Below are positions 9,982-18,766 of a DNA stretch of 64,000 nt, in pieces (position 1 is the first letter of the stretch; each line of letters opens with the position of its first letter). A model generated the notes under the pieces. The model made no database searches and had not been told where the DNA came from. It saw nothing but the letters and a program-made list of their open reading frames with translations. The stretch is from an uncultured Gemmiger sp. (GTDB taxonomy: Bacteria; Bacillota; Clostridia; Oscillospirales; Ruminococcaceae), in assembly GCA_944382785.1 (NCBI GenBank), contig CALWNO010000005.1, forward strand, positions 21,631 through 85,630. Reading direction: 5' to 3'. The position numbers were made by a program, and so were the translations under genes.

Positions 9982-10010
9982 AGTATAACAAATGGGATAC
10001 CGATAATCAA
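9982..10010 (-). promoter_or_regulatory. Sigma-A-type promoter for the tubulin-like operon
   Basis: On the minus strand TTGATT (10010-10005) and TATACT (9987-9982) are separated by 17 bp. The site lies in an AT-rich island within the 394-bp divergent intergenic region 9843-10236, which holds no gene, only this promoter and the one at 10101-10129. Confidence 0.65.
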
Positions 10011-10100
10011 TTGCTAATTCTATAAATTTGCCTTATTGTTTAGCTGCCTGACCCGTCTTTTTTCACATTTTCTTCATTTTTTAGAAGGAACCCTTCTTGC

Positions 10101-10129
10101 TTGACGGGCCCAGGCATCTGGCCTATAAT
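10101..10129 (+). promoter_or_regulatory. Sigma-A promoter for the zinc-ribbon membrane protein
   Basis: TTGACG (10101-10106) and TATAAT (10124-10129) are spaced by exactly 17 bp, about 107 bp before the start codon at 10237. Confidence 0.8.
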
Positions 10130-10236
10130 GAAAAAACAACGATACGGCATACCTTGCGGCGGATATACGGCGGCACGGCGCTTTTTTGGTGCCGGGGCTC
10201 CGGTCCGATGGTATCGCCATAAATCGGGAGGCATTC

Positions 10237-11328
10237 ATGAAAAGTTGCACCAACTGCGGATGTGTGCTGGACAGCGACGATACCACGCTTTGTCCTGTCT
10301 GCGGCGCCCGCCTGGAGAAGGGACCTGACCGGACGCCGGTTTCTTCCGCCGACGGCACGGCCGGGGAGGCCCCGGACCCTGCGCTGGCCTTTTCCCCCTT
10401 TCACACCGGAACGCTACGTTCCGTTGTGCGGACCGCCGGGGTGCTGGTCCTGGCAGGCGGGGCGCTCCTGCTGCTGAACGCAGCCATCCGGAATCCCTAT
10501 GGGGAGCCGCCCATTCCTGTGGTAGAGACGGATTTCACCGATCTTGACGGGCCGGAGCTGCCGGAGCTTCCGGAGCCGGTGTCGAAATTTCTGGACACCG
10601 CTGCGGATGACCTGCAGAATTCCCTGGGTATGACCGGGGAGGAAGAGCAGGCCGACACCACCGGGCCCCAGGTGGTGCTGCACGGTGCCCTGCCGGACGC
10701 GGTGATCACGGTGGACGGACAGCCGGTGGACTTCGCCTATGAGGGGGAGGACGCCCTGGTGCCCCAGGACCTGCTGACGGCGCCCTGTGCGGTGCGCATC
10801 GTGGCTCCTTCCGGGGATGGATGGCAGACGGCGGCGGTGTGGTACGACGGTTCCGCCACCGAGCTGACCCTGGGTGCCGAGGACGGATACGGCGCCTACA
10901 CCTCCTGTGACGAGAGCGGCCTGGCGGCGCCATCGGTACAGTTTTTGGACGGGCTGACCCGGGCGTATTATCTGAGCTTTTTGCAGAGCATCAACGAGCA
11001 GGATTCTTCCCTGCTGCGCTTTACCACCGACGCCAACCGGCAGATGCAGGAGGATTCCATCTACGGCGAATCCAACGCCAAAAACCTGTATGATACCCAG
11101 AATTTCACCGCTGCATGCGAACCTTCCTCGGTGCTGTACAACGACGGCCAGGTGCTGTACAACGCCAGCTTTGTCTGCTACCCCACCAACCGCACCACCG
11201 GGGAGAGCAAGACCATCAGCAACCACCGCACCATCCGTCTGGTGTGGGACGGCGCTCAGTGGCTGGTGGACTTTTCCGCCTTTTTGTCCGAACCCGACTT
11301 TGCCGCCGGCAATTACCGCACCGGCTGA
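10237..11328 (+). CDS. Zinc-ribbon, single-pass membrane protein (TcaA/YvbJ-like architecture)
   Basis: The ATG at 10237 follows a GGGAGG site; 363 residues. A cytoplasmic zinc ribbon uses CxxC pairs at C4/C7 and C19/C22. A transmembrane segment lies at about 63-85. The outer part has a small beta domain (about 150-235) and a C-terminal NTF2-like domain with the WDGAQWLVDF motif. Zinc ribbon, one helix and outer NTF2-like domains are the layout of Staphylococcus TcaA and Bacillus YvbJ relatives; no enzymatic role is expected. It is transcribed divergently from the tubulin-like operon and is a candidate envelope sensor for the locus, which is inference. Confidence 0.7.
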   Translation: MKSCTNCGCVLDSDDTTLCPVCGARLEKGPDRTPVSSADGTAGEAPDPALAFSPFHTGTLRSVVRTAGVLVLAGGALLLLNAAIRNPYGEPPIPVVETDFTDLDGPELPELPEPVSKFLDTAADDLQNSLGMTGEEEQADTTGPQVVLHGALPDAVITVDGQPVDFAYEGEDALVPQDLLTAPCAVRIVAPSGDGWQTAAVWYDGSATELTLGAEDGYGAYTSCDESGLAAPSVQFLDGLTRAYYLSFLQSINEQDSSLLRFTTDANRQMQEDSIYGESNAKNLYDTQNFTAACEPSSVLYNDGQVLYNASFVCYPTNRTTGESKTISNHRTIRLVWDGAQWLVDFSAFLSEPDFAAGNYRTG

Positions 11329-11363
11329 GTTTTCCGGTCCCTTTTTTCCGACCCCTGTAGAAA

Positions 11364-11410
11364 CGATCCCCGATCCGGCATCTTCGGCCGGGCCGGGGAT
11401 CGCTTTTTTT
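11364..11410 (+). terminator. Intrinsic terminator
   Basis: A 9-bp GC-rich stem (11364-11372 with 11394-11402) is followed by seven T residues at 11404-11410. It ends the zinc-ribbon gene and abuts the stop codon of the convergent gene at 11409. Confidence 0.8.
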
Positions 11411-12446
11411 ATCCTTCCGCCAGCAGACGCAGGGCCTTGTCGCAGGGGACCAGCTCATTGTGGGCCAGCAGGTTGCGCACGTCCCGGCACAGGGTGATCT
11501 GCTCGGTCTCCTGCCGGGTGAAGGCTGTATCCCCGCGGCGGGTCATGTAAAACAGATTGCCGAATTCCAGATCATAGGGGTCGTTTATCTGCGCCCCGTT
11601 CTCGGCGGGGGTGGGCAGCCAGGCCCGCAGCCGGTCCTCGTTGGCCCGGATGTAGCCCAGCCGTTTTTCCTCCACCAGGGCGAACAGGACCATGATCTGG
11701 GCCCGCCACACCCGCAGGTGCAGGATGTCCTGCCCCGGGGCGGTGCCGCTCTCCCCCAGGACCCGCCGGGCGGTGCCCACCGGGTCTTCCAGGAACGGGC
11801 GTCCCTCCCGGATGAGCCGGGCGGACAGCTCCGGGTCCCCTGCCCCCACACACTGGGCCAGGGTGGCCAGATAGTCGGTGGGCAGCCCCTCCTGCAGCGC
11901 GGCGGCCTCCAGGCAGAAAACCTGGCAGTCCCCCGCGGTGGGGGCATAGGCGATCTCCTCCCCGGCAGATTCCGGGTGGTCGGTGCGGTATTCCAGCACA
12001 AACAGGGCATGGGGGCTGTCCGGGGTGAGGCGGGCCGCCGCCTCCCGGTACCGGACGGCAAAATGCCGCCAGTGTTCCAGCTGCCCCGGGGTGGTGATCT
12101 GCCGCACCCACACATACATCTGGTTCAGGGTCAGGTCCGGCAGACCGGCTAGGTATTCCTCACAGCTCTGCCCGGGCCAGTACCCGGTGCGCACATCCTC
12201 CGAACACAGTTCCTCCAGGATCTGATCCCCGGGCCTGCGGCCGTTGCAGCTCAGGAAGCGCACCATGCGCTGGGCCTGCAGGGCCGACAGCCGGTCTTTC
12301 ATATCATCGTAGAATTCTTCCTCCCAGGGCAGGCGTTTCGGCAGGCGAAGCACCAGGGAGGTTTCGGCATACAGGCGGTCCTCCACGGCCTGACACAGGC
12401 GCAGTGACCGGCCCACCTGCCGCCACCAGATACGGGAAAGGCTCAT
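11409..12446 (-). CDS. Uncharacterised protein coupled to the giant ATPase
   Basis: A 345-residue soluble, helix-rich protein that I do not recognise. It starts at 12446 inside the stop of the upstream ATPase gene (ATGA overlap 12443-12446), so the two are probably translated in a coupled way and in fixed ratio. The C-terminal part has the string CRDVRNLLAHN, reminiscent of HEPN/DUF4145-like or helical effector-adaptor regions, but the RxxxxH core of HEPN RNases is not convincing here. It is the last gene of the CHAT-sigma-ATPase operon. A partner or effector of the ATPase is the most reasonable guess. Confidence 0.65.
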   Translation of the reverse strand: MSLSRIWWRQVGRSLRLCQAVEDRLYAETSLVLRLPKRLPWEEEFYDDMKDRLSALQAQRMVRFLSCNGRRPGDQILEELCSEDVRTGYWPGQSCEEYLAGLPDLTLNQMYVWVRQITTPGQLEHWRHFAVRYREAAARLTPDSPHALFVLEYRTDHPESAGEEIAYAPTAGDCQVFCLEAAALQEGLPTDYLATLAQCVGAGDPELSARLIREGRPFLEDPVGTARRVLGESGTAPGQDILHLRVWRAQIMVLFALVEEKRLGYIRANEDRLRAWLPTPAENGAQINDPYDLEFGNLFYMTRRGDTAFTRQETEQITLCRDVRNLLAHNELVPCDKALRLLAEG

Positions 12447-15400
12447 TGCTCCCCACCCCCGATCCGGGCCAGCTCGTTGAAGATCTCCACCTCATTGCCC
12501 AGCAGATCGTGGAAGTTCTTGCTGGCAAAGAGATAGGTATCCTTGCCGGTGCTGCGCAGGATGTTCAGGTCGTACAGTTCCTGCAGCAGGGTGTCCATCT
12601 GTTCCCGGTTCAGCCTGGTGAGGGTGCCCAGTCCCAGGTCCTTTGCCTGGCTGAGCAGTTCGTCGGCGGTGTAACCGGTGGTGCTGGGGGCTGCGGTGTA
12701 CATCCAGCCGATGAGCAGGGCGATGGTGTAGTAATAGGAACCCTGGTCCTGGTCCAGGCGCAGGGTGATCTCGAACTTGTTGTGGATCTCGGCCAGGAAG
12801 TTGTTGTCGGCCAGCACCCGGCGGATGTGGTCCTCGGTGATGAGGTAGGGCGGGGTGGAAGCCTCGTTGTACCCGGCGTAGTTGCTCTGGCGCATGGATT
12901 CGATGAGCTTCTGGCAGTACATCTGGATCAGGCCGGGGAAGTAGTTGGTGGTAGCCAGGATCTGGGAGATCAGCACCCGGTCTTCCAGGGAGAAGCCCAG
13001 GTAGCTCAGGGGCTGCACCAGCAGCTCGTGGGCTTCCGGCGTCTCAAAGGGTTTGACGTTCAGGGAAGGCAGATGGGTGATGACCGCGTTGCGGCCCAGC
13101 GCCACCTCCCGGTTGAACCGGACGATGTCGTGCAGGCCGGCCAGCACGAACTTGAACCGCTCGGGCAGGGTCTGCTGCACATCCTTCAGTTCCGCCAGGG
13201 GCTGGTAGTTGCAGTTCTTGCAGTCGCCCACAAAGCTGTCCGCCTCATCCAGCATGACCAGCAGGTAGGTGATGGGGTCCTCGGTCTGGCGCAGGCGGGC
13301 CTTGATGCTGCCCGCCAGGGCGGACCAGTCCTCGGTCCGGCTGTCCGGGGGCAGAATGCCCAGGCCGATGAGCTCGGCGGAGAGTTTGGCGGCCGACCGG
13401 GCGCAGTCGCAGCCGGACAGGTCCACCAGCACCGCCCGGCGCCCCTGGGTGCCGTCAATGTCGATGCGGGCTTTTTTGAACAGGGCGGATTTGCCCAGCT
13501 GGCGGCCACCGTAGATCAGGTTGACGCCGTTGGGGCTTTCGATCTTGAACAGTTCGTCCTTGCGGCCGATGAACATTTCCGGCGGCATGGGGTTGGAGGA
13601 TTCGGCCACATAGGGCTGGTAGTAGGCGAAGGGCATGCCCGCGGCCATGAGGATGCGGTTGACCGCCGTGTCGTTGTAATGCCGGGCCAGGTAGACCAGC
13701 AGCACCCGGTCCAGCACCAGGTAGGTGTTGGCCAGGCCGGTCTCCTTCTTTTTGATCTTGCGGGCCAGCTTGCGCCGCTCGGGGGCGGAGAGGGGGTAGT
13801 CCAGCAGAATCAGCTTGGCCCCCCGGATGCCGTCCAGCGCCCGGAAGCGGTAGAGCAGGCGGTCGCAGTCGTAGGTGCCGTACAGGCAGGCCACGCAGAA
13901 GCCGGTGGTGGCGATGCGGGAGCCGAAATCCGCAATGGGATGCAGGGGTGTGCGCACCCCGGCGGTGCTGTCCCGCTCGGTGACCCGGTACAGCTCGGTG
14001 TTGCCGGTGGACACCCGCACCGGCTTGACCTCGATGTTGGTCCAGCCCAGGCAGGTGAGCAGACGGTGGATGCGTTCGGGGGTGGCGCTGCTGCCGTTGG
14101 ACAGCCAGTTCTCGATGAGGGCCTGGCCGCCCCGGCGGTCCTTGTGGGCACCGCTGCGCTGCAGGATGGCCCGCAAAGGCAGCCCCACCTCCTTCACCAG
14201 GCGGAAGTTGGCGTCGAATTCCTGCCAGAACTGCTGCAGGTAGCCGATGGCCTCGGTGGATTCAAACTTCACGTCGAAGTCGCCCCGGCGCACCCGGTTC
14301 ATCCAGTCCTCCGCCACGGTGTAGTTCTGCTGTTCAATGAGGTTTTCGATCTCGGTCTCCACCTCGGGGGAAGCAGCAAAGAAGCTCTGGTTGTTGGCCA
14401 CCAGCGCCTTGAGCTGGTCCTGCAGCTGGACCCCGTACTGGGCGGCCACCTGGTGGATCTGGTTGTAGCAGTGACCGATGAGGGTGAACCAGAAGCCGTA
14501 GTTGCCGTTTTCGCTGCAGGTCAGGTACCAGCGGCGGACGGTGTCCTCCATGGACATGAGGAAGGGATCGCTCTGGATGATCTGTCCCCGGCTGAGAGAG
14601 AGGATGTACTCCTCCCGGAAACGGCCCAGGTCCCGCCGGGCCCGGCGGGCGGTCTGTTCCATGTAGCGGGCGGGGTCCTCCGGCAGATTGCCCGGCAGGT
14701 CCTGCCCCACCGCGGTCAGATAGTTGCGGATCAGCTCGGCGGTGCCGTAGTTGTTGCAGGCGGGGTCGTTGGAATAGATCTGGGTCAGCCGCTGGGCCAG
14801 GGTGGGGTGTTCCTCCTCACAGTGGCGGCGGATGCGGGCCAGCACGTTGTAGTCCCGCAAAGCGCAGAAGGTGGCGCCGGTATCCGGCAGATAGGCGTTG
14901 TCCAGCAGCAGCCAGTCGCTGCGCAGGAAATCCGCAAAGAGGTACCGGCGGCAGGCAACGCTCCAGCTGCCGTCCAGCCGGGCCAGCAGATCCCGGGCGG
15001 TGGTGCCCAGCAGGAAAAGCCCGCTTTCCTGCTCCTGATCCGCGCCTTCCCGGCGGGTGTCACAGTCGGCGGCCAGGGACTGCAGCTGTTCCATCAGCTG
15101 GTTTCGGATGCGCTGGTATTCCGCCCGGGCGGGGCCTTCCTCCGGCTGAGCGGTGACCCCCTGGCTGTTCAGCTCATACCAGTCGCAGATGACCGACAGG
15201 ATGTTCTGCAAACTGCTGCGCAGGTTGTTGCGCCGGTTGCCCTGCAGGCGGGCGGCCCGGTGGCGGATGTCCATGGCTTCCCCGGCCCGGTTCCAGCAGT
15301 CGTTGATGTAGGTGTCGATGCTTTCGGCGGAGATGGACACCGCCTCCAGGGGCTTGCCGGCGGTGAGCCAGCGGGCCCGGAAGGCGTCCCGGTCGGCGGC

Positions 15401-18121
15401 CAGGCCCTCGGTGTCGTTGTCAAGGATCCGCTTGAGGAGCACGGCGGGCATGGCGTCCCGGGCAAAGGCGATCTTTTTGGTTTCCACATTGCGGGCAAAG
15501 CTGGCGTCCTCCCGGGGCGGGGTGAGGATGAACTGCTGGTACAGGTCCCGGGCCCGCTGGACCGTCTGTTCCAGCTTCCGGCGCTGGGCCGACATATCCA
15601 GCTTGTGGTAGTCGGCCAGGCTGTCCACGGCGCAGTTGTTCCAGCGGTTGAAGTTGGACAGCAGCTTGTAGAGGTCCTCCAGGCTGGGGATCTCGTTGAA
15701 TGCGTCGATGCTGTCGTGCAGGGAGCTGATGCTGTATCCGTTGACGTTGCCGTTGGAGAAAACCGCCCGCAGGCAGGCCGCGGCCATGCAGTAGTTGTTC
15801 AGCACCGGGTAGGCGGTGTCGCCCCCGGCCAGCAGTTCCAGCAGATGGCCCACGCTGTAATCACAGTCGAAGGCCGGGTTGTCCGCCGCCAGGCTGACCA
15901 CCCGGTATACCGGGAGCAACCCATCGGGGTTGAGTTCGGCGCCGGCCTTCAGGTAGGCCAGCATCCGGGGCAGGCGTTCCGGCCCGGTGAGGGACAGGGC
16001 ATAGTCGATGACCTGCTGCCGGGTCAGGTTCAGCTTGTCCCAGCCGTCGGTGTCCCGGTAGGGGGCGGGTTCCGGTTCCTGCTCCTCCTCTTCCTCGGCG
16101 GGGGATTCGGGCAGTTCCACCACCACTTCCTCCTCCGTGGGGGTATTGTCCTCCTCGGCGGGCAGGATCTCCTCCACCACCGGGATCTCCTCCCGGGCCG
16201 CGTGCTTGCCCTCCAGCGCCTTGATCTTTCCCTGGATGTCGGCCAGGATGTCCGTTCCCACGCAGTCTTCCCGCATCTGGGGCAGGATGGCGTGGACACT
16301 TTCCAGGTCATCGGTGGCGCAGGCATACCGCAGCAGGTTCACCACGCAGACCCCGTTGACAAAACGCTGCAGGTTCAGATTGCCCCGCAGTTCCCCGTGG
16401 TCCGCCACAAACTGCCGCATCTGGCGGCTCTTGTGGGCCAGGCGCTCCAGCCAGCTGAGTTCCCCGGTGGCGTCGTACTGCTTTTTCAGGATGCTGATCT
16501 CCCGCTGCAGCACCGAAGGAAAGCCCTTTACATCACCGCAGCGCCGCTCCGCTTCCTCGCTGGCGGCCAGGGCCTGCTCCGCATCGCCCAGATTCCGGTA
16601 GACCTGGGCCAGGGTGAAGTAGGTCTGCCAGGCTTCCGGCATCTGCTGTGCGTTTGTGCGGCAGAGTTCCACCGCCCGCTCCAGCGGCTCCACCCGGCCC
16701 TGGGCGTTGTACTGGGCCAGGGCCGCGTTGAGGCAGGCGTCCAGAGCGTCGGCAACGCCCCGGGTCCGGAGCGCCCGTTCCAGCCAGTACCAGGCCCGGT
16801 CAAACCGGCGGGGATCGTCGGGGTCGGCCTGGGCGGCCCGGGCAAACTCCAGGGCGCCGGGCTGCACCGCCACGGCCCGCTCCCCCCGCAGGCGGAAGCA
16901 CACATCCATGGTCTTGCCGCCCAGGTCCCGGCTCTGCTCCCCCTGGATGCGGTCCTTGAGGGTCTTGTTGACCACATCTTCGTAGGAGAAGGTCACGGTG
17001 CCCTGTTCATATTCGATGGTCCCCCGCTCCCCCGCCCAGCTCAGCCGGACGATGCTGCCGCAGAGCAGGCTTTCCTGCTCCGGCGGGATGAGGGGTTCTT
17101 CCCGGGGGGATTCTGCCTCCGGTTCCCCGGTTTCCGGGGTCTGGGCAGGGCACAGTTCCCCCTGCAGTTCCAGGACCCGGTCCAGCACCTGCCGGCCGGG
17201 GTAGTGGGGCTGGATCAGATGCACCCCGTAGCTGACGGCGGTGCCCCGCTCCAGCGTGAGCCCGGCGGCAGACGCCAGATGAAGGAGCAGTTCCTCGACG
17301 TATTCCCGGGGCAGGTCGGGGGCCTGTTCGGTCAGCCAGAGCACCACCTGCAGGTCTCCGTCGGCCACGCAGGCTTCGTCCAGCAGGGTGAACATCTCAC
17401 CCAGTTCCTCCCCCCCGGCCCCGGCCTGGATGTCCAGCGCCGCATAGGCCCCGGCTTCGGTGTAATGGTTGGCGATCTGGTTGTACAGGGCGGCTTCCCG
17501 GAAGGCGCCGCCCTCCGCCAGCACCCGGCTGGGGTCCCGGGAGGCGCGGCGCAGCAGTGCTCCGCAGAACAGCGCCGTCTGCCGGTCATGGGCGGCATCC
17601 GGGTTTTCCCGCAGCAATGTGGTGATGTTCAAGGCGGCCCGGTTGGCTTTGGCCGGGTCGTTGTTTCGCAGTCCGAACAACAGACTGTTGTACTGTCCGC
17701 CCAAAAGGGATTTATGGCTCTTTGGCAGCCGGTCAAAGGCCTGCTTGAGCTCATCGTCCCGCAGCTGTGCCCACATGGTTTCCGTCTGATAAAAAGGCCG
17801 GAACTCCGGTCTGTGCTCCACGGCTGGGATGGGGGCGGGGCGCACCTGCTGCGGGGCGGGCTGCGGTGCAGGCTGCGGGGCGGGCTGCGGCGCCGGACGG
17901 GGGCCCGGAGCCCCGGCATCCAGCCGTTTGAACAGCCGCACCTCCCCATAGGACAGGACCAGGACCTGCCCGTCGTCGCCGGTCAGTTCCAGGCTCTCCT
18001 CGTTGTCGGTGTCAGTCACCACCCCCTGCACGTTGCACTCGGCGGCACCGTCGCTGTATTTCAGTTCCACCCGGGCGCCGATCTCCAGGGCGGCCAACTT
18101 CTTTTCCATCAGTTTGGACAT
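12443..18121 (-). CDS. Giant multidomain AAA/STAND-like ATPase
   Basis: A 1892-residue protein starting at 18121 after an AAAGGATG site. In order: an SH3-like beta domain (about 10-65); a Pro-Ala-Gln linker (about 70-95); helical repeats; a second small beta domain (about 360-420); TPR-like repeats (about 430-640); an acidic linker (about 640-690); a long helical region; a mixed alpha/beta segment (about 1390-1510); a P-loop ATPase; and a winged-helix tail (about 1790-1890). Walker A is GGRQLGKS at 1538-1545 and Walker B ends LLVMLDEAD near 1625. ATPase, helical repeats and winged helix are the ingredients of STAND and related signalling NTPases that couple sensing to an effector. Here the likely effectors are the CHAT protease and sigma module of the same operon. 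Confidence 0.8.
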   Translation of the reverse strand: MSKLMEKKLAALEIGARVELKYSDGAAECNVQGVVTDTDNEESLELTGDDGQVLVLSYGEVRLFKRLDAGAPGPRPAPQPAPQPAPQPAPQQVRPAPIPAVEHRPEFRPFYQTETMWAQLRDDELKQAFDRLPKSHKSLLGGQYNSLLFGLRNNDPAKANRAALNITTLLRENPDAAHDRQTALFCGALLRRASRDPSRVLAEGGAFREAALYNQIANHYTEAGAYAALDIQAGAGGEELGEMFTLLDEACVADGDLQVVLWLTEQAPDLPREYVEELLLHLASAAGLTLERGTAVSYGVHLIQPHYPGRQVLDRVLELQGELCPAQTPETGEPEAESPREEPLIPPEQESLLCGSIVRLSWAGERGTIEYEQGTVTFSYEDVVNKTLKDRIQGEQSRDLGGKTMDVCFRLRGERAVAVQPGALEFARAAQADPDDPRRFDRAWYWLERALRTRGVADALDACLNAALAQYNAQGRVEPLERAVELCRTNAQQMPEAWQTYFTLAQVYRNLGDAEQALAASEEAERRCGDVKGFPSVLQREISILKKQYDATGELSWLERLAHKSRQMRQFVADHGELRGNLNLQRFVNGVCVVNLLRYACATDDLESVHAILPQMREDCVGTDILADIQGKIKALEGKHAAREEIPVVEEILPAEEDNTPTEEEVVVELPESPAEEEEEQEPEPAPYRDTDGWDKLNLTRQQVIDYALSLTGPERLPRMLAYLKAGAELNPDGLLPVYRVVSLAADNPAFDCDYSVGHLLELLAGGDTAYPVLNNYCMAAACLRAVFSNGNVNGYSISSLHDSIDAFNEIPSLEDLYKLLSNFNRWNNCAVDSLADYHKLDMSAQRRKLEQTVQRARDLYQQFILTPPREDASFARNVETKKIAFARDAMPAVLLKRILDNDTEGLAADRDAFRARWLTAGKPLEAVSISAESIDTYINDCWNRAGEAMDIRHRAARLQGNRRNNLRSSLQNILSVICDWYELNSQGVTAQPEEGPARAEYQRIRNQLMEQLQSLAADCDTRREGADQEQESGLFLLGTTARDLLARLDGSWSVACRRYLFADFLRSDWLLLDNAYLPDTGATFCALRDYNVLARIRRHCEEEHPTLAQRLTQIYSNDPACNNYGTAELIRNYLTAVGQDLPGNLPEDPARYMEQTARRARRDLGRFREEYILSLSRGQIIQSDPFLMSMEDTVRRWYLTCSENGNYGFWFTLIGHCYNQIHQVAAQYGVQLQDQLKALVANNQSFFAASPEVETEIENLIEQQNYTVAEDWMNRVRRGDFDVKFESTEAIGYLQQFWQEFDANFRLVKEVGLPLRAILQRSGAHKDRRGGQALIENWLSNGSSATPERIHRLLTCLGWTNIEVKPVRVSTGNTELYRVTERDSTAGVRTPLHPIADFGSRIATTGFCVACLYGTYDCDRLLYRFRALDGIRGAKLILLDYPLSAPERRKLARKIKKKETGLANTYLVLDRVLLVYLARHYNDTAVNRILMAAGMPFAYYQPYVAESSNPMPPEMFIGRKDELFKIESPNGVNLIYGGRQLGKSALFKKARIDIDGTQGRRAVLVDLSGCDCARSAAKLSAELIGLGILPPDSRTEDWSALAGSIKARLRQTEDPITYLLVMLDEADSFVGDCKNCNYQPLAELKDVQQTLPERFKFVLAGLHDIVRFNREVALGRNAVITHLPSLNVKPFETPEAHELLVQPLSYLGFSLEDRVLISQILATTNYFPGLIQMYCQKLIESMRQSNYAGYNEASTPPYLITEDHIRRVLADNNFLAEIHNKFEITLRLDQDQGSYYYTIALLIGWMYTAAPSTTGYTADELLSQAKDLGLGTLTRLNREQMDTLLQELYDLNILRSTGKDTYLFASKNFHDLLGNEVEIFNELARIGGGEQ

Positions 18122-18171
18122 GGTGCTTCATCCTTTCCGTGTTGCTGTTTCCTGCGGGCACCGGGTCCCGC

Positions 18172-18756
18172 TCACTCCGCCAGCAGGCAGATCTCCGCGT
18201 CCGGCTCGGCGAACTCTTCCAGAGTCCCGTACAGCACCCCGTCCTCCTCCGTCAGGGGCAGGGGGATGCACCGGCCGTCCCGGGTATGCACTTCCGCCCG
18301 GGCGCGCAGGCCGGGGTGCTGGTCCAGGCTCAGCTGCACCGTCAGCACACGGCGGGCGGTATCGTAGGTGATCAGGTCCTCCTCGGTCTCGGTGCCGTCC
18401 ACCCGCACCACCGTCCGGGGGCGGACGCCACCCCGGGCAGGGGCCAACGCCCCCTGGGGCACCACAAAGGTGATCTCGGCGGCGGCCTGCTCCACCCGGT
18501 GGAAGGCAGCGCACAGACGCTCGCCGGTCTGTTCCACCGTCAGGCGCACCGCCCCCAGCACCCGCCGGGATACCGGCTCCTCCTCCACCGTGCCCAGCCG
18601 GGCAAACAGCTGGGCCATCACCGCAAAGCGGCGGTAGCAGTCCCGGCACTGCCGGATGTGCGCAATCCGCTCCTTGTCCCGGGGGGCGGGGTCCGCCCCG
18701 CGCACCGCCTGTTGCGCCAGGCGGCTCAGGTCCTTGCTATCCAGATGTTCCATCAT
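18172..18756 (-). CDS. Zinc-binding anti-sigma-like protein
   Basis: A 194-residue protein. The start at 18756 (first of two Met codons) has a GAGGAG site that overlaps the stop of the sigma-like gene upstream, giving tight coupling. It has an anti-sigma ZAS signature HxxxCxxC at H33-C37-C40. In that family this zinc finger-containing helical domain clamps sigma region 2 or 4. Instead of the usual membrane anchor, residues about 85-194 form a beta-rich, acidic domain without hydrophobic segments, so the protein is predicted cytosolic. The position directly after a sigma-like gene and two genes after a CHAT protease suggests a releasable inhibitor. Confidence 0.65.
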   Translation of the reverse strand: MMEHLDSKDLSRLAQQAVRGADPAPRDKERIAHIRQCRDCYRRFAVMAQLFARLGTVEEEPVSRRVLGAVRLTVEQTGERLCAAFHRVEQAAAEITFVVPQGALAPARGGVRPRTVVRVDGTETEEDLITYDTARRVLTVQLSLDQHPGLRARAEVHTRDGRCIPLPLTEEDGVLYGTLEEFAEPDAEICLLAE

Positions 18757-18766
18757 CGCTTGCTCC

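Noticed and set aside
9930-10090. The AT-rich island as a replication origin.
   Set aside because: It is short, has no DnaA-box cluster that I can see and is explained by two divergent promoters.
17825-17905. A tandem repeat in the giant ATPase gene as a microsatellite or CRISPR-like array.
   Set aside because: It encodes a short Ala-Pro-Gln-Pro linker in frame, a common low-complexity interdomain linker; there are no spacers.
12404-18367. A nearly 2000-codon open frame on the plus strand, and similar long antisense frames at 548-2743, 2458-5550, 5384-8740, 20138-23896 and 30261-32921.
   Set aside because: Each is the antisense of a gene with recognisable motifs and a proper ribosome site. 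GC-rich third positions keep the opposite frame open; the translations are low-complexity and have no domains.
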